The notes: generated by a model from the sequence alone, not told the origin. A DNA stretch of 64,000 bases from Arthrobacter crystallopoietes (GCF_017603825.1 NZ_CP072014.1:4317540-4381539), one strand, 5' to 3'; counted from the stretch's first letter, positions 47,939-58,969 are shown. Numbers and translations are program-made.

Positions 47939-49245
47939 GCCAGATCCTTTGCTGCTGTTTCGTTTCGCTGGCCGGGCAGGACGATCTCACCGTTGGCCGC
48001 CTTCAGCCCAATGTCGGTACGGTACTGCGAACCGTCCAGATGGATCAGTTCCACCGCGTCGTAAGCTTTTTCCCTCGCCTCCACCAGGTCTTCACCCAGG
48101 GCAACGACGGCGAGCACCCGCCCGCCGGCGCTGACTACCTTGCGGTGCTCATCCAGCGCGGTGCCTGCGTGGATTACGTGTACGTCCTCGAGGGCGTTGG
48201 CCTTCTTCAGGCCGCGGATCCGGTCACCCGTCCGGGGTTTGCCCGGGTAGTTCTCCGAAGCGACAACCACGGTCACGGCACTGCGCTTGGACCAGTTCAG
48301 CTGTTCGGACGGGTCCAGCTCGCCCTTGGCTGCGGCGAGCAGCAGCCCGCCCAGCGGAGTGCGCAGCCGCGCGAGCACTGCCTGGGTCTCGGGGTCACCG
48401 AAGCGTGCGTTGAATTCGATCACGCGCAGGCCGCGGCTGGTTACGGCCAGCCCGCAGAACAGGACGCCGACAAAGGGCGTGCCGCGGTTGGCCATCTCGG
48501 TGATCGTCGGCATCGCCACGCGCTCCATGACCTCGTCAACGAAGCCCCGCGGCAGCCACTCCAGCGGCGTGTAGGCGCCCATGCCGCCGGTGTTCGGGCC
48601 TTGGTCGCCGTCGTAAATCCGTTTGAAGTCCTGGGCCGGCACCAGCGGAACGGCCCGCTCGCCGTCGGAAATCACAAAGAGGGAGACCTCCGGGCCATCC
48701 AGGTATTCCTCGATCACCACTTCCCCGCCCGCGTCGAAGCAGGACTGGGCGTGGGCCAGCGCCTCGTCGCGGTCCTCGGTGACTACCACGCCCTTGCCTG
48801 CGGCCAGACCGTCGTCCTTAACGACATAGGGAGCGCCGAAGGTGTCCAGCGCAGCGGCGGCTTCCTCCGCATTGACGGCCACCCTGGCCATCGCCGTCGG
48901 CACGTTGGCCGCGGCCATGATCTGCTTGGCGAAGGCCTTGGAGCCTTCAAGCCGGGCCGCTTCCTTACTCGGCCCGAAGACCGCGATGCCCGCTTCGCGC
49001 AGCGGATCCGCCACGCCCGCCGCGAGCGGGGCTTCCGGCCCGATAACCACCAGGTCCGACTCCAGCCGCTGCGCGAGCGCCAGCACTGCTGCCGCGTCAT
49101 TGGCGTCAATGTCGTAGGTGGGCACTATCTGCGCGATGCCCGCGTTTCCGGGCGCTGCATGCACCTCGGTCACGTAGGGGTCGGTCAGCAGGGCTCGGAC
49201 AATTGCGTGCTCGCGGCCGCCGGGGCCAATCACAAGTACCTTCAC
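47935..49245 (-). CDS. purD: Phosphoribosylamine-glycine ligase (GAR synthetase)
   Basis: Adds glycine to phosphoribosylamine using ATP. The 436-residue ATP-grasp enzyme opens [19 protein letters not shown] and carries [28 protein letters not shown] and [12 protein letters not shown] take the GTG at 49245: TACGCT lies 8 bases upstream and conserved sequence starts there. The reading frame continues to 50001 but antisense to the asparaginase gene. Divergent from asparaginase, upstream of purC. Confidence 0.96.
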   Translation of the reverse strand: MKVLVIGPGGREHAIVRALLTDPYVTEVHAAPGNAGIAQIVPTYDIDANDAAAVLALAQRLESDLVVIGPEAPLAAGVADPLREAGIAVFGPSKEAARLEGSKAFAKQIMAAANVPTAMARVAVNAEEAAAALDTFGAPYVVKDDGLAAGKGVVVTEDRDEALAHAQSCFDAGGEVVIEEYLDGPEVSLFVISDGERAVPLVPAQDFKRIYDGDQGPNTGGMGAYTPLEWLPRGFVDEVMERVAMPTITEMANRGTPFVGVLFCGLAVTSRGLRVIEFNARFGDPETQAVLARLRTPLGGLLLAAAKGELDPSEQLNWSKRSAVTVVVASENYPGKPRTGDRIRGLKKANALEDVHVIHAGTALDEHRKVVSAGGRVLAVVALGEDLVEAREKAYDAVELIHLDGSQYRTDIGLKAANGEIVLPGQRNETAAKDLA

Positions 49246-49311
49246 AACGTCTAAGCGTACTGGGCGGGAGCGCGCTGCCCGAAGTTGTTTCAGCCAACCT
49301 ATGCCGCCACC

Positions 49312-49317
49312 TAGACT
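49312..49317 (+). promoter_or_regulatory. -10 box for leaderless asparaginase gene
   Basis: TAGACT ends 7 bases before the ATG at 49325. It faces the divergent purD start 67 bases away. Confidence 0.5.
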
Positions 49318-49324
49318 TAGGGGC

Positions 49325-50329
49325 ATGCCCGAAACCTTTAAAGCTGCCGACGCCGTCGAACTGGCAGTCGTGGAACGCAATGGCTTCATCGAGTCCCGCC
49401 ACCTGGGCTCGGCCGTCGTGATGGCCGCGGACGGTTCCGTGGTCACCGAACTCGGCGACATCAGCGCCCCGATCTTCCCTCGCTCCGCGCTCAAGCCGTT
49501 CCAGGCCCTCGCCTCTATGCAGTCCGGGGTCCCGCTGCGCGGCGTCCAGGTAGCCTTGGCCTGCTCCAGCCACACCGGCTCGCTGGAACATATGGACGTG
49601 GTCAACGGCATGCTCAAGGCCGCCGACCTCACCGACGAAGACCTGCAGTGCCCTGCGGCCTGGCCGCAGGACGAGGCGGCGCGAGGCTGGCTGGTGCGTA
49701 CCGACCGTGGCCGGCAGCGCGTGGCCTTCAACTGCTCCGGCAAGCATGCCGGGTTCCTGTGGGCCTGTGCCGAAAACGGCTGGGACACCAAGACGTACCT
49801 GGATCCGAACCATCCGCTGCAGCGCCGCGTGATGGAGATCATCGAGGAGTACACCGGCGAACGGATCTCCCATCTGGCCACGGACGGCTGCGGCGCCCCG
49901 GTGCCCGCCGTGTCGCTGACCGGGCTGGCGCGTGCCATCGGCAAGCTGGCCAAAGCCCCCTCGAACAAGAACGCGGATGCCCGCGCAGCCACGATCGCCA
50001 CCGCAATGGTGGACTACCCCTGGGCGGTCCAGGGCCACGGCGAGGAAAACACCGTAGTCATGGAGGACCTGGAGATCATCGCCAAACTCGGTGCCGAAGG
50101 CGTGATGGTGATGGGTACCGACACGGGTGTCTCCGTTGCGGTAAAGATTCTCGACGGCGGCGCCCGGGCTGCGTCGCTGGTGGGACTCACGCTGCTGGCC
50201 GCCGCCGGTGCGCTCGACGCGGAGAAGGTCGGCCCGGTCCTGGAGAAAGTGGTCAAACCCGTGCTCGGCGGCGGAGAACCGGTGGGCCGGATCCGCCTCG
50301 CTGCTCCGGTGATGGCGCTGCTGGACTAA
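49325..50329 (+). CDS. Rhizobial-type L-asparaginase (ReAV-like)
   Basis: 334 residues of the serine/cysteine-dependent asparaginase class, not the classical type I or II fold. The pattern matches ReAV: Ser54 and Lys57 in [10 protein letters not shown], Ser81 in ACSSHTG, Cys137 and Lys140 in CSGKHAGFL, and Cys189 in DGCGAP; Cys137, Lys140 and Cys189 would bind zinc. It releases ammonium from asparagine. Leaderless-type start. Followed by the SCP-like gene after 24 bases. Confidence 0.9.
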   Translation: MPETFKAADAVELAVVERNGFIESRHLGSAVVMAADGSVVTELGDISAPIFPRSALKPFQALASMQSGVPLRGVQVALACSSHTGSLEHMDVVNGMLKAADLTDEDLQCPAAWPQDEAARGWLVRTDRGRQRVAFNCSGKHAGFLWACAENGWDTKTYLDPNHPLQRRVMEIIEEYTGERISHLATDGCGAPVPAVSLTGLARAIGKLAKAPSNKNADARAATIATAMVDYPWAVQGHGEENTVVMEDLEIIAKLGAEGVMVMGTDTGVSVAVKILDGGARAASLVGLTLLAAAGALDAEKVGPVLEKVVKPVLGGGEPVGRIRLAAPVMALLD

Positions 50330-50352
50330 ACCGGCCGGGAAGCGAAGAAAAC

Positions 50353-50739
50353 ATGGGATTACGACGGCGGATCGCAGCTGCCGACGGCCACGCCGCCCTG
50401 AGCACGTGGCTGGGCGGGGCGACGGACCGCAAAACCACCGCAACGGCCGTGCGGTTTTCGCTCGAGGAACTGGCGGAGCGCGCGCCGGGAAACAGTGTGG
50501 AAGTGCGGGTACCCCCGTTCGGCGTCACCCAGTGCATCGAAGGCCCGCGGCACACCCGCGGCACCCCGCCCAACGTGGTGGAATGCGACGGGCCCACCTG
50601 GCTGGCGCTGGTGACCGGCACCGACAACTGGAGCAACGCCGTCGAAAGTGGAAAGGTCTCCGCCTCGGGGCTGCGGGCTGAACTGGCAGACCTGCTGCCG
50701 CTCTTCGCTCCGGACCACGGCGCCACCGGCAGCCGGTAG
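50353..50739 (+). CDS. Sterol-carrier-like small protein (Rv0807-like)
   Basis: A 128-residue protein. [38 protein letters not shown] and [18 protein letters not shown] match the bacterial SCP-like fold annotated as sterol carrier family, usually found next to purF in actinobacteria. The ligand is unknown. GAAG is the only ribosome-site-like element; spacing is short. Upstream of a two-helix membrane protein and purF on the same strand. Confidence 0.8.
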   Translation: MGLRRRIAAADGHAALSTWLGGATDRKTTATAVRFSLEELAERAPGNSVEVRVPPFGVTQCIEGPRHTRGTPPNVVECDGPTWLALVTGTDNWSNAVESGKVSASGLRAELADLLPLFAPDHGATGSR

Positions 50740-50748
50740 GCTTGAAGC

Positions 50749-51105
50749 ATGAGTTCCGAGCACGTTCCCGCTGAACCAGCCGAGCCCCTCGAGCCGGCCG
50801 GACCAGGTACCCCCAACCGTCGCGAGGTGCGGTTACGCCGCGCACCCAAATTCGGTCCGTTCATGGGCGCCGGAATTGTCCTCGGTATCATCGTGGCCGC
50901 TATCTCCGCCTACACAGGTCCCGAGAACGCAGAGTTCACCCGCAGCTCCATTTTCGGTTTCCTGGCCGTGGTCTTCGGCATCGCCGGCATGCTCCTCGGC
51001 GCCCTGGTGGTCTTGGTCGTGGACCGGATCAGCATCAAGCGCAGCGAGAAAATGATGGCCGTGGAAACCCCGGAACAGACCGACCCGCAACAAGAAGAGC
51101 GCTGA
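50749..51105 (+). CDS. Two-helix membrane protein, unknown function
   Basis: 118 residues. A Pro/Glu-rich head (about 1-35) and basic patch (RREVRLRRAPKFG) precede two hydrophobic helices (FMGAGIVLGIIVAAISAY, FGFLAVVFGIAGMLLGALVVLVVD), then a Lys/Glu-rich tail. It lies between the SCP-like gene and purF; actinobacterial homologues seem to share this place. No function assigned. Confidence 0.75.
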   Translation: MSSEHVPAEPAEPLEPAGPGTPNRREVRLRRAPKFGPFMGAGIVLGIIVAAISAYTGPENAEFTRSSIFGFLAVVFGIAGMLLGALVVLVVDRISIKRSEKMMAVETPEQTDPQQEER

Positions 51106-51259
51106 ACCGGATTTAGTGGGCTGCCGGCCGCCTCCACGGTTCATCCGCAGTGCCGTTGCTCACGCTGGCCCCCTCCGGTCCCATGGACGGCACGCCCGGC
51201 TGTACTTAGTTGCCGTAATCCGTTGCCCGGGTCCGTTATTAGCGTGAGACAATACTGAG

Positions 51260-52816
51260 GTGGCACGCGGTGACGGAAAACTTTCCCATGATCTTCTCCC
51301 CGGCGAAAAGGGACCCCAGGATGCCTGTGGCGTCTTCGGAGTCTGGGCCCCAGGCGAAGAAGTAGCAAAACTTACCTACTACGGCCTGTATGCTCTGCAG
51401 CACCGCGGACAAGAGTCCGCGGGTATCGCCACGAGCGACGGCAAGCGCATCAATGTCTACAAGGACATGGGGCTGGTGTCCCAGGTCTTCGACGAGACGA
51501 CGCTGAACACGCTGAACGGCCATATCGCCGTCGGCCATTGCCGCTACTCCACTACGGGCGGCTCAACCTGGGCAAACGCGCAGCCGACCCTCGGCGCAAC
51601 CGCCACGGGCACCGTGGCCCTGGCCCACAACGGCAACCTGACCAACTCCGCCGACCTCTACGACAAGGTCATCGAGAAATTCGGCAAGCCGGACCGTGGC
51701 GAGCTGGCCCAGGGCAACACCACGGACACTGCCCTGGTGACGGCGCTGATGGCGGGCGAGCCCGGCCAGAGCCTCGAAGAGCGCTCGATGGAGCTGCTGC
51801 CGAAACTGCGCGGCGCTTTCTGCTTCACCTTCATGGACGAAGGCACCCTTTACGCGGCACGGGATGAGTCCGGTGTCCGCCCGCTCGTCCTCGGCCGGCT
51901 GGAACGTGGCTGGGTTGTCGCATCCGAAACCGCTGCCCTCGACATTGTCGGTGCCTCGTTTGTGCGCGAAGTCGAGCCCGGCGAGTTCATCGCCATCGAC
52001 GAAAACGGATTGCGCTCACAGCGCTTCGCGGAGAAGAAGCCCGCTGGCTGCGTCTTCGAATACGTTTATCTGGCCCGCCCGGACACCTCCATCAACGGCC
52101 GCAGCATCCATGCCGCGCGCGTCGAGATGGGCCGGCGCCTGGCCAAAGAACACCCCGTTGACGCTGACTTGGTAATTCCGACGCCGGAATCAGGCACGCC
52201 GGCGGCCATCGGCTACGCCGAGGAATCGGGCATCCCCTACGGACAGGGCCTGGTCAAGAACGCCTACGTCGGCCGGACCTTCATCCAGCCGAGCCAGACC
52301 ATCCGCCAGCTGGGCATCCGATTGAAGCTGAACCCGCTCCGCAGCGTCGTGCAGGGCAAGCGCCTGGTCGTTATCGATGACTCGATTGTCCGCGGAAACA
52401 CCCAGCGTGCGCTGGTACGCATGCTCCGCGAAGCCGGCGCGGCGGAGGTCCACGTCCGGATTTCCTCGCCGCCCATCAAATGGCCGTGCTTCTACGGCAT
52501 CGACTTCGCCAGCCGCGCCGAACTGATCGCCAACGGAATCGGCGTGGCGGAAGTCCGTGCCTCGCTTGGCGCCGACTCGTTAGGCTACATCTCCGAAAAC
52601 GGCATGATCGAAGCCACCGAACAGCCGCGCGAGAAGCTGTGCACGGCCTGCTTCACCGGCGAATACCCGATAGAGCTGCCGGATGCCAGCCGCCGCGGCA
52701 AAAACCTGCTGGAACGACCGAATGCCGACGAACAGGAGCACGGTTCCTGCGACCCGGGGCCTGACTCGGATTTGGAAAACCTCCTGACTGACGATGACAA
52801 GAAAGAGCGAGTATGA
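51260..52816 (+). CDS. purF: Amidophosphoribosyltransferase
   Basis: First committed step of purine synthesis: PRPP and glutamine give phosphoribosylamine. The 518-residue protein starts with a prosequence, then Cys23 in DACGVFGVW as the N-terminal nucleophile of the mature enzyme after processing. It contains YGLYALQHRGQESAGI, CRYSTTGGSTWANAQPT, and the PRPP loop LVVIDDSIVRGNTQRALV. Later Cys residues (LCTACFTG and others) would hold the 4Fe-4S cluster. GTG at 51260 has a possible GACAAT -10 box 6 bases before it. Overlaps purM. Confidence 0.96.
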   Translation: MARGDGKLSHDLLPGEKGPQDACGVFGVWAPGEEVAKLTYYGLYALQHRGQESAGIATSDGKRINVYKDMGLVSQVFDETTLNTLNGHIAVGHCRYSTTGGSTWANAQPTLGATATGTVALAHNGNLTNSADLYDKVIEKFGKPDRGELAQGNTTDTALVTALMAGEPGQSLEERSMELLPKLRGAFCFTFMDEGTLYAARDESGVRPLVLGRLERGWVVASETAALDIVGASFVREVEPGEFIAIDENGLRSQRFAEKKPAGCVFEYVYLARPDTSINGRSIHAARVEMGRRLAKEHPVDADLVIPTPESGTPAAIGYAEESGIPYGQGLVKNAYVGRTFIQPSQTIRQLGIRLKLNPLRSVVQGKRLVVIDDSIVRGNTQRALVRMLREAGAAEVHVRISSPPIKWPCFYGIDFASRAELIANGIGVAEVRASLGADSLGYISENGMIEATEQPREKLCTACFTGEYPIELPDASRRGKNLLERPNADEQEHGSCDPGPDSDLENLLTDDDKKERV

Positions 52817-53934
52817 CCTCCCCTGACCTGGGCGCCAGCCAGATCACCTATGCCAGCGCCGGTGTTGACGTTGAAGCCGGAGACAAAGCCGTCGAGCTGA
52901 TGAAGGGTGCTATCAAGGCCACCCACAACTCCAACGTCATCGGCGGGGTTGGCGGTTTCGCCGGGCTCTACGATGTCTCCGCGCTCCTGAAGTACCGCAA
53001 GCCTCTGCTCGCCACCTCCACCGACGGCGTCGGAACCAAGGTCGCGATCGCGCAGGCCATGGACATCCATGACACGATCGGCTTTGACCTGGTTGGCATG
53101 GTCGTCGACGACATCGTCGTAGTCGGCGCCGAGCCCCTGTTCATGACGGACTACATCGCCTGCGGCAAGGTTGTCCCCGAGCGCATCGCTGACATCGTCC
53201 GCGGCATCGCGGCAGCCTGCGAGGTCGCCGGTACCGCATTGGTTGGCGGCGAAACGGCCGAGCACCCCGGCCTGCTGGGTGAACACGAGTACGACGTCGC
53301 GGGCGCAGCCACCGGCGTAGTCGAAGCCGACAACCTGCTGGGCCCGGACCGGGTCAAGGACGGGGACGTGGTCATCGCCATGGCTTCCTCGGGCATCCAT
53401 TCCAATGGCTATTCCCTGGTCCGCCGCGTGATCAACCACGCCGGCTGGGCCCTCGACCGCCAGGTCTCCGAACTGGGCCGGACCCTTGGCGAAGAGCTCC
53501 TCGAACCGACCAAGGTCTACGCAGCGGACTGCCTCGATCTGGCACGCTACGAGGCGGCCGGTGTGCACGGCTTCAGCCACGTGACCGGCGGCGGTCTCGC
53601 TGCGAATCTGGCGCGAGTGCTGCCGCAGGGTCTGATGGCCACTGTGGACCGTTCCACGTGGGAACTGCCAGCCATCTTCAAGCTTGTCGCCCAGCTCGGC
53701 AATGTCCCGCAGGCAGACCTGGAACGCACCCTGAACCTCGGCGTAGGCATGGTTGCCATCGTGGACGCCGCCGGCGCCGATGCCGCACTGGCACGGCTGA
53801 ACGAGCGCGGCATGACCGCGTGGGCCATGGGCACCGTAGGTGCTGTTGATGGCTCACTGTCCGGGCCGGACTTCGTCCAGGGTGCCAAGGGTGTCGACGG
53901 CGGAGCCGTGCACCTCGTCGGCAACTACGCATAG
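52813..53934 (+). CDS. purM: Phosphoribosylformylglycinamidine cyclo-ligase (AIR synthetase)
   Basis: 373 residues. Forms the imidazole ring of AIR with ATP. Signature pieces are YASAGVDVEAGDKAVELMK, ATSTDGVGTKVAIA, GMVVDDIVVVGAEPLFMTDYIA, ALVGGETAEHPG and FSHVTGGGLAANLARVLP. The ATG overlaps the purF stop (ATGA). The purF-purM order matches other actinobacteria. Confidence 0.97.
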   Translation: MTSPDLGASQITYASAGVDVEAGDKAVELMKGAIKATHNSNVIGGVGGFAGLYDVSALLKYRKPLLATSTDGVGTKVAIAQAMDIHDTIGFDLVGMVVDDIVVVGAEPLFMTDYIACGKVVPERIADIVRGIAAACEVAGTALVGGETAEHPGLLGEHEYDVAGAATGVVEADNLLGPDRVKDGDVVIAMASSGIHSNGYSLVRRVINHAGWALDRQVSELGRTLGEELLEPTKVYAADCLDLARYEAAGVHGFSHVTGGGLAANLARVLPQGLMATVDRSTWELPAIFKLVAQLGNVPQADLERTLNLGVGMVAIVDAAGADAALARLNERGMTAWAMGTVGAVDGSLSGPDFVQGAKGVDGGAVHLVGNYA

Positions 53935-53966
53935 CCTCACCCTGCCCCGGGTGCCAGACTGGGCAC

Positions 53967-54470
53967 ATGGGAGCATTCGTCGTCGTTGTTTTTGTGCAGC
54001 CGGTTGCCGCCGGTCTCACGTTCGAGCGTTCACAATGGCCGCTGCATATAACCTTGGCGCGTTTCGACACGAAAGAAAGCGCCGACGTCGTTATGGGCCG
54101 CCTCGGTCCGGCGGTGACCCGGCACCTGGGCTTCCGCGTGCGGATCGGCGGGGACGACTATTTCGGCCGCAACGGCACGGTGCACGTCTCGCTGGTGGAA
54201 CCGGTGCCCCGCCTGCAGCGCCTGCATGAGGAATGTCTTGCCGCTGTTGGTCCCGGTGCTCATGTGCTGAGTCCCCACCATACCGGCAGACATTTCCGGC
54301 CACATGTCAGCCATACCGTCGGCCGGCTCCAGCCCGGCGACGAGGTCTTGGTGCGGCAGGCGGCGTTGGTGGACATGCGCCCCGATTCGGACAGCCGGTT
54401 CCGCAGGGTCCTCGGAGTTTGGGATGGCACTGCGGAGGCCGATGTCAACCTGCCGTTAAACGCCTCTTAG
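53967..54470 (+). CDS. 2'-5' RNA ligase/2H phosphoesterase-family protein
   Basis: 167 residues with both H-x-T/S motifs of the 2H family: His27-Ile-Thr29 in WPLHITLARF and His113-Val-Ser115 in FRPHVSHTV. Such folds hydrolyse cyclic phosphodiesters or ligate RNA. Acting on tRNA or 2',3'-cyclic phosphates is inference. The ATG follows a CAGACT box at 6 bases. The stop lies within a perfect hairpin. Confidence 0.85.
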   Translation: MGAFVVVVFVQPVAAGLTFERSQWPLHITLARFDTKESADVVMGRLGPAVTRHLGFRVRIGGDDYFGRNGTVHVSLVEPVPRLQRLHEECLAAVGPGAHVLSPHHTGRHFRPHVSHTVGRLQPGDEVLVRQAALVDMRPDSDSRFRRVLGVWDGTAEADVNLPLNAS

Positions 54471-54496
54471 CGGCGTGCCAAGCACGCCGCTAAGAG
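54464..54496. terminator. Terminator between 2H phosphoesterase and DUF3073 genes
   Basis: CTCTTAGCGGCGTG pairs perfectly with CACGCCGCTAAGAG around a 5-base loop, and the first arm includes the TAG stop of the upstream gene. It lies between convergent genes. Confidence 0.85.
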
Positions 54497-54539
54497 ATGA
54501 GATTCAATGCTGAAAGTGCCGGCAACTGCCCGGCGATGC

Positions 54540-54767
54540 TCAGCCGATGCGGCGAGTTTCCTCGTCCTCATCGTCGAATTGATCTGCGTATTTGTCCTCA
54601 TACGCCGAATAGTCCGGCTCAGCCGGTTCCTCCGGATACCGGCTGGAGGCACTACTCTTAGACGCTGCCAGCTCACGCTGAAGCGCCGTGTAGTCAGTGT
54701 TCGGGGTGAAGTACTTCATCTCCCGAGCCTGCTTGGTTGCTTTTGCCTTTTGACGGCCGCGCCCCAT
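54540..54767 (-). CDS. DUF3073 small protein
   Basis: 75 residues: a basic head MGRGRQKAKATKQAREMKY, a linker LQRELAAS and an acidic end DQFDDEDEETRRIG. This is the actinobacterial DUF3073 family (Rv0810c in mycobacteria, also after purM there). Strongly conserved but of unknown function. Transcribed toward the 2H phosphoesterase gene; the promoter lies in the 273-base gap shared with the septum-formation-like gene, in which TAAAGT (54973-54978) could serve the plus strand. Confidence 0.88.
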   Translation of the reverse strand: MGRGRQKAKATKQAREMKYFTPNTDYTALQRELAASKSSASSRYPEEPAEPDYSAYEDKYADQFDDEDEETRRIG

Positions 54768-55040
54768 GGCGTGACCCCCTTTATCGCCTCGATCCGGAGG
54801 TGGTCGCTCGGGCGACGAGCGAGGCCCCGGAATGTTTGATCAATTCTGTCGTATATCTAGGGTACATGCTTTCTTCGGGTCCCGTTGCCGCAGCACAGGC
54901 ACCGAAGTTCGCAAAATCCGGTCCGTCACAGCCCGGTCCGGTCGCGATAACCTGCATCGGCGCCTGATAGTTGGCTAAAGTCAGGAGTAAAGGACATTAC
55001 CGCAGAGCGCGGGGCAAGTATCAGGAAGGCAATTTTCCCC

Positions 55041-56273
55041 ATGAGCGAACAAGGCAAAAAGCCAGACGACGCCGCCCCGGCGGCCGAACCGGAGGCTGAT
55101 GCCGCGCCCGTCGCGGAGCCGGAGCTGGAAACGAACCCCGAAAAGCTGAAGTTTGCGGAGCCCAAGCTCGATCAGGCCCAGATCGGCAACGCTGCCGCGC
55201 AGGAAGCCGAGCTTGATGCCGTTGCCGCCGAAACCGCGGCTGCGGCCAAAGAAGCCGAAGCCGTCGGTCAGCAACTCGGCCGTGGCCAAAGCCCAGATGT
55301 TCCGGCAACCGCGGCAGGCACCGCACCTGCCGGCGCGGCGGCCGGCGATGCGGCGGCCGCGTCCGGCGACGAAACCAATGCCGGCCTGAGCCTGGAAGCG
55401 GCCTCGCCAGAGCCGCGATGGGCCCCGCAGGCCACCGATGACAAACAGTGGGACCGGATCTTCGACGCGGTTCAGGTTTCCGCCGCGGCGCAACACGTAA
55501 AGGGCGGTTCCGCTGCCTCCGAGGAGACAGCCGCCGATGCCTCCTCGCCCGACCCGGCAGAAGGCAACGCCGAACCGCAGCCCCGTCCAGCCACTCCCCC
55601 GCACACCGGGAATCCCGGCACCGTACCGCCGTCGCATTGGGATCCTGCTCCGGGAAATTCCGACGGCGGGACACCGCAGAACACGTGGTATTCGGTCGGT
55701 CAGCCGCCCTCCGGGAAGAAACCGGCAGCAGCCCCTGGTAGCGCCGACAGACCGCGGGGCAAAGCCCTGCTGTTCATTGGCCTCGGCATTGTGGCCGCCA
55801 TCGTGATTATCGTGGTGATCATCATCAGCCTTCTCAACAGAGGCGGCGAATCGACGGGTACCGCCACGAGCTCCTCGCCGGCCGTTGCGGAGAAGTCACC
55901 GGGCGCGGACGGGATCATTGCGAAAGACGTTTCGCCGTTCGATTTCAAAGAGGGCCAGTGCTTCATCGACTTCGAAGCGGCCACGCAGAATGCCACCGTG
56001 GTCAGCTGCGAGACCCCGCATGCTGCCCAGCTCGTCGGCACGTACTTCTACGAGGAGGCCGACGAATTCCCAGGCAAGGACGAACTTAACGTACAGGCCG
56101 AGGAATTCTGTTCGGCCATCGAGCTGAACGACAATGCCGGTGAGTACGAGAACCTGCGCAACTCCTATGGCATGCCGTCGGAAGGCACCTGGCAGGAAGG
56201 TGACCGCCGCATCGACTGCTTTGTCATCTCCGACGAAGGCAACAACATCTCGGCGTCCCTCATCGGCGAATAA
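55041..56273 (+). CDS. Septum-formation-family membrane protein
   Basis: 410 residues. The first 235 are Ala/Pro/Glu-rich and disordered. A single hydrophobic helix (KALLFIGLGIVAAIVIIVVIIISLL) follows near 250-270. The extracytoplasmic end has DFKEGQCFIDFEAATQNATVVSCETPHAAQLVGTYFY and Cys residues (DRRIDCFVIS) as in the Septum_form domain of actinobacterial proteins. Role in division is inferred from the family name only. GGAAGG lies about 12 bases before the ATG. Confidence 0.8.
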   Translation: MSEQGKKPDDAAPAAEPEADAAPVAEPELETNPEKLKFAEPKLDQAQIGNAAAQEAELDAVAAETAAAAKEAEAVGQQLGRGQSPDVPATAAGTAPAGAAAGDAAAASGDETNAGLSLEAASPEPRWAPQATDDKQWDRIFDAVQVSAAAQHVKGGSAASEETAADASSPDPAEGNAEPQPRPATPPHTGNPGTVPPSHWDPAPGNSDGGTPQNTWYSVGQPPSGKKPAAAPGSADRPRGKALLFIGLGIVAAIVIIVVIIISLLNRGGESTGTATSSSPAVAEKSPGADGIIAKDVSPFDFKEGQCFIDFEAATQNATVVSCETPHAAQLVGTYFYEEADEFPGKDELNVQAEEFCSAIELNDNAGEYENLRNSYGMPSEGTWQEGDRRIDCFVISDEGNNISASLIGE

Positions 56274-56309
56274 GCGCTTCTGCGCCGGGGCCGAAAACAA
56301 CCAACAAAG

Positions 56310-56353
56310 AAGCAGCAGAGCCTGCCCCATAACCGGGGCAGGCTCTGCTGCTT
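56310..56353. terminator. Bidirectional terminator, 19-bp perfect stem
   Basis: AAGCAGCAGAGCCTGCCCC (56310-56328) pairs with 56335-56353 around a 6-base loop. It sits between the convergent septum-formation-like gene and clpB. Confidence 0.9.
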
Positions 56354-56368
56354 TGCGTAGGGCGGGTG

Positions 56369-58969
56369 CTACTTCGCCCGGACAGTCAGGCCTGCGGCGC
56401 GGTCTTCATGAGAGACCTCGGCGACGTCCACCAGGACGGTGTCACCATCAGAGATCTCACCGGAGAGCAATCCGCGGGCCAACCGGTCGCCGATCTCCCG
56501 CTGCACCAGGCGGCGCAGTGGACGGGCGCCGTACGCCGGATCAAAGCCGGTCAATGCGAGCCACTCACGGGCGGCGTCTGTCACCTCCAGCGTAAGTCGG
56601 CGCTCGTTGAGCCGAGCCGCGAGCGACTGTACCTGCAGGTCCACGATGCGGGACAGCTCTTCGATGCTCAGCGGGTCAAACATGATCACGTCATCCAGCC
56701 GGTTCAGGAATTCCGGCTTGAAGCTCGCGTTGACCACCTGCATAACCGCTTCGCGCTTCTGCCCGTCGTCCAGCATCGGGTCAACCAGATACTGGGAACC
56801 CATGTTGGAGGTCAGCACCAGTATCACGTTGCGGAAGTCCACTGTGCGGCCTTGGCCGTCGGTGAGCCGTCCGTCGTCGAGCACTTGGAGCAGGATGTCG
56901 AACACTTCCGGATGCGCCTTTTCGACTTCGTCCAGCAGCACCACCGAGTACGGACGGCGGCGGACCGCTTCAGTCAGCTGGCCGCCTTCTTCGTAACCGA
57001 CATACCCCGGAGGGGCACCCACCAGGCGGGACACGGAATGCTTCTCCGAGTACTCGCTCATGTCGATCCGGACCATCGCACGTTCGTCGTCGAACAGGAA
57101 GTCCGCCAGCGCCTTGGCCAGCTCGGTCTTGCCGACGCCCGTGGGCCCCAGGAACAGGAAGGAGCCGGTGGGCCGATCCGGATCGCTGATGCCCGCGCGG
57201 GCACGCCGGACCGCATCGGATACAGACGCTACCGCTTTGGTCTGGCCGATCAGGCGGGCTCCGATGAACTGTTCCATCTGGAGCAGCTTCTGGGACTCCC
57301 CCTGCAGCATGCGCCCGGCGGGAATTCCCGTCCACGCCGAAATGACCTCGGCGATGTCGTCCGCACCGACCTCCTCGGACACCATGAGTTCAGGTGCTTC
57401 TGTCTCGGTTTCGGCTGCCTGGGCAGCATCCAGGTCCTTCTGCACGGCAGGGATTTCGCCATAGAGAATACGGGAGGCTTCGGCCAGATCGCCGTCGCGC
57501 TGGGCCTTGTCCGCGAGGCTGCGCAGCTCGTCGAGTTTCGCCTTCAGGTCACCTACCCGGTTCAATCCGGCCTTCTCGGCTTCCCAACGTGCATTGAGGG
57601 CAGCCAGTTGCTCCTTTTTGTCGGCCATGTCCGCGCGCAAAGCCTCGAGCCGCTCCTGCGACGCCGCGTCCGTTTCATCGGCGAGGGCCAGTTCCTCCAT
57701 GGTCAGCCGGTCGACGGCACGGCGGAGCTGATCAATCTCCTCGGGAGCCGAGTCGATTTCCATCCGCAGCCGGGAGGCGGCTTCATCCACCAGGTCGATC
57801 GCTTTGTCCGGCAACTGCCGGCCGGCGATGTAGCGGTTGGACAAGGTCGCCGCGGCGACCAAAGCCGAATCGGCAATGGAAACCTTGTGGTGCGCTTCGT
57901 AACGTTCCTTCAGGCCGCGGAGGATGCCGATGGTGTCATCCACGCTGGGTTCCCCTACGTACACCTGCTGGAAGCGGCGCTCCAGGGCCGGATCCTTCTC
58001 CACGTTCTCGCGGTATTCATCCAGCGTGGTGGCACCGATCATGCGCAGCTCACCACGGGCCAGCATTGGCTTGAGCATGTTGCCGGCATCCATGGATCCT
58101 TCTGACGCGCCGGCGCCGACGACGGTGTGGAGTTCGTCGATGAAGGTAACGATCTGTCCGTCCGAGTTCCTGATTTCCTCAAGCACCGCCTTGAGCCGTT
58201 CCTCGAACTCACCGCGGTATTTGGCCCCAGCCACCATGGAGCCCAAGTCGAGGCTGATCAGCGTCTTGCCCCGCAGGGACTCCGGAACATCTCCGGCAAC
58301 TATGCGCTGCGCCAGGCCTTCCACAACAGCAGTCTTGCCGACACCCGGCTCACCAATCAGTACCGGGTTGTTCTTGGTCCGGCGCGAAAGCACCTGGACA
58401 ACACGCCTGATCTCGGAGTCACGCCCGATCACGGGATCCAGCTTGCCGGAGCGCGCAATGGCGGTCAGGTCCACACCAAACTTCTCCAGCGCCTGGAAAG
58501 TGTTTTCCGGGTCCGCACTGTCCACCTTGCGGTCACCGCGCACGCCGGGCAGCGCCGCCCGAAGTGCTTCATGCGAGGCGCCGGCACTCTGCAGAATTTT
58601 CCCTGTGGCAGCCGAGTCAGCGGCCAGCCCCAGCAGCAGGTGTTCGGTGGAGATGTAGGAGTCGCCCAGCTTCTCGGCCTCCTGCTTCGCCACATTGATG
58701 ACCTGCAGTAAGCCTCGCGAGTACTGCGCTTGGGCCACCGATGCCCCGGACGATGCCGGCAAGGCCTTGATGGCAGAACTGGCCTGGACGCTGACCGCAT
58801 CAGGATCAGAGCCCGTGGCTTTTAGCAGTGCGACGGCGACACCTTCACGCTGGTCCATCAGCGCCTTGAGCAGATGTGCCGGCTCGACCTGGGGGTTCCC
58901 CGCCGTCGAGGCGTTCATGGCAGCGGAGGAGAGAGCCTCCTGGCTCTTGGTAGTGAATTTCGCGTCCAA
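56369..58969 (-). CDS. clpB: ATP-dependent disaggregase ClpB
   Basis: 866 residues from the TTG at 58969 ([18 protein letters not shown] 6 bases upstream); a GTG one codon earlier is also possible. The N-terminal Clp repeat is followed by AAA1 with Walker [12 protein letters not shown] and Walker [13 protein letters not shown], a coiled-coil M-domain (about 400-530) and AAA2 with [10 protein letters not shown] and [11 protein letters not shown]. Works with DnaK to rescue aggregated proteins. Preceded by a HAIR-like HspR operator. Convergent with the septum-formation-like gene. Confidence 0.96.
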   Translation of the reverse strand: MDAKFTTKSQEALSSAAMNASTAGNPQVEPAHLLKALMDQREGVAVALLKATGSDPDAVSVQASSAIKALPASSGASVAQAQYSRGLLQVINVAKQEAEKLGDSYISTEHLLLGLAADSAATGKILQSAGASHEALRAALPGVRGDRKVDSADPENTFQALEKFGVDLTAIARSGKLDPVIGRDSEIRRVVQVLSRRTKNNPVLIGEPGVGKTAVVEGLAQRIVAGDVPESLRGKTLISLDLGSMVAGAKYRGEFEERLKAVLEEIRNSDGQIVTFIDELHTVVGAGASEGSMDAGNMLKPMLARGELRMIGATTLDEYRENVEKDPALERRFQQVYVGEPSVDDTIGILRGLKERYEAHHKVSIADSALVAAATLSNRYIAGRQLPDKAIDLVDEAASRLRMEIDSAPEEIDQLRRAVDRLTMEELALADETDAASQERLEALRADMADKKEQLAALNARWEAEKAGLNRVGDLKAKLDELRSLADKAQRDGDLAEASRILYGEIPAVQKDLDAAQAAETETEAPELMVSEEVGADDIAEVISAWTGIPAGRMLQGESQKLLQMEQFIGARLIGQTKAVASVSDAVRRARAGISDPDRPTGSFLFLGPTGVGKTELAKALADFLFDDERAMVRIDMSEYSEKHSVSRLVGAPPGYVGYEEGGQLTEAVRRRPYSVVLLDEVEKAHPEVFDILLQVLDDGRLTDGQGRTVDFRNVILVLTSNMGSQYLVDPMLDDGQKREAVMQVVNASFKPEFLNRLDDVIMFDPLSIEELSRIVDLQVQSLAARLNERRLTLEVTDAAREWLALTGFDPAYGARPLRRLVQREIGDRLARGLLSGEISDGDTVLVDVAEVSHEDRAAGLTVRAK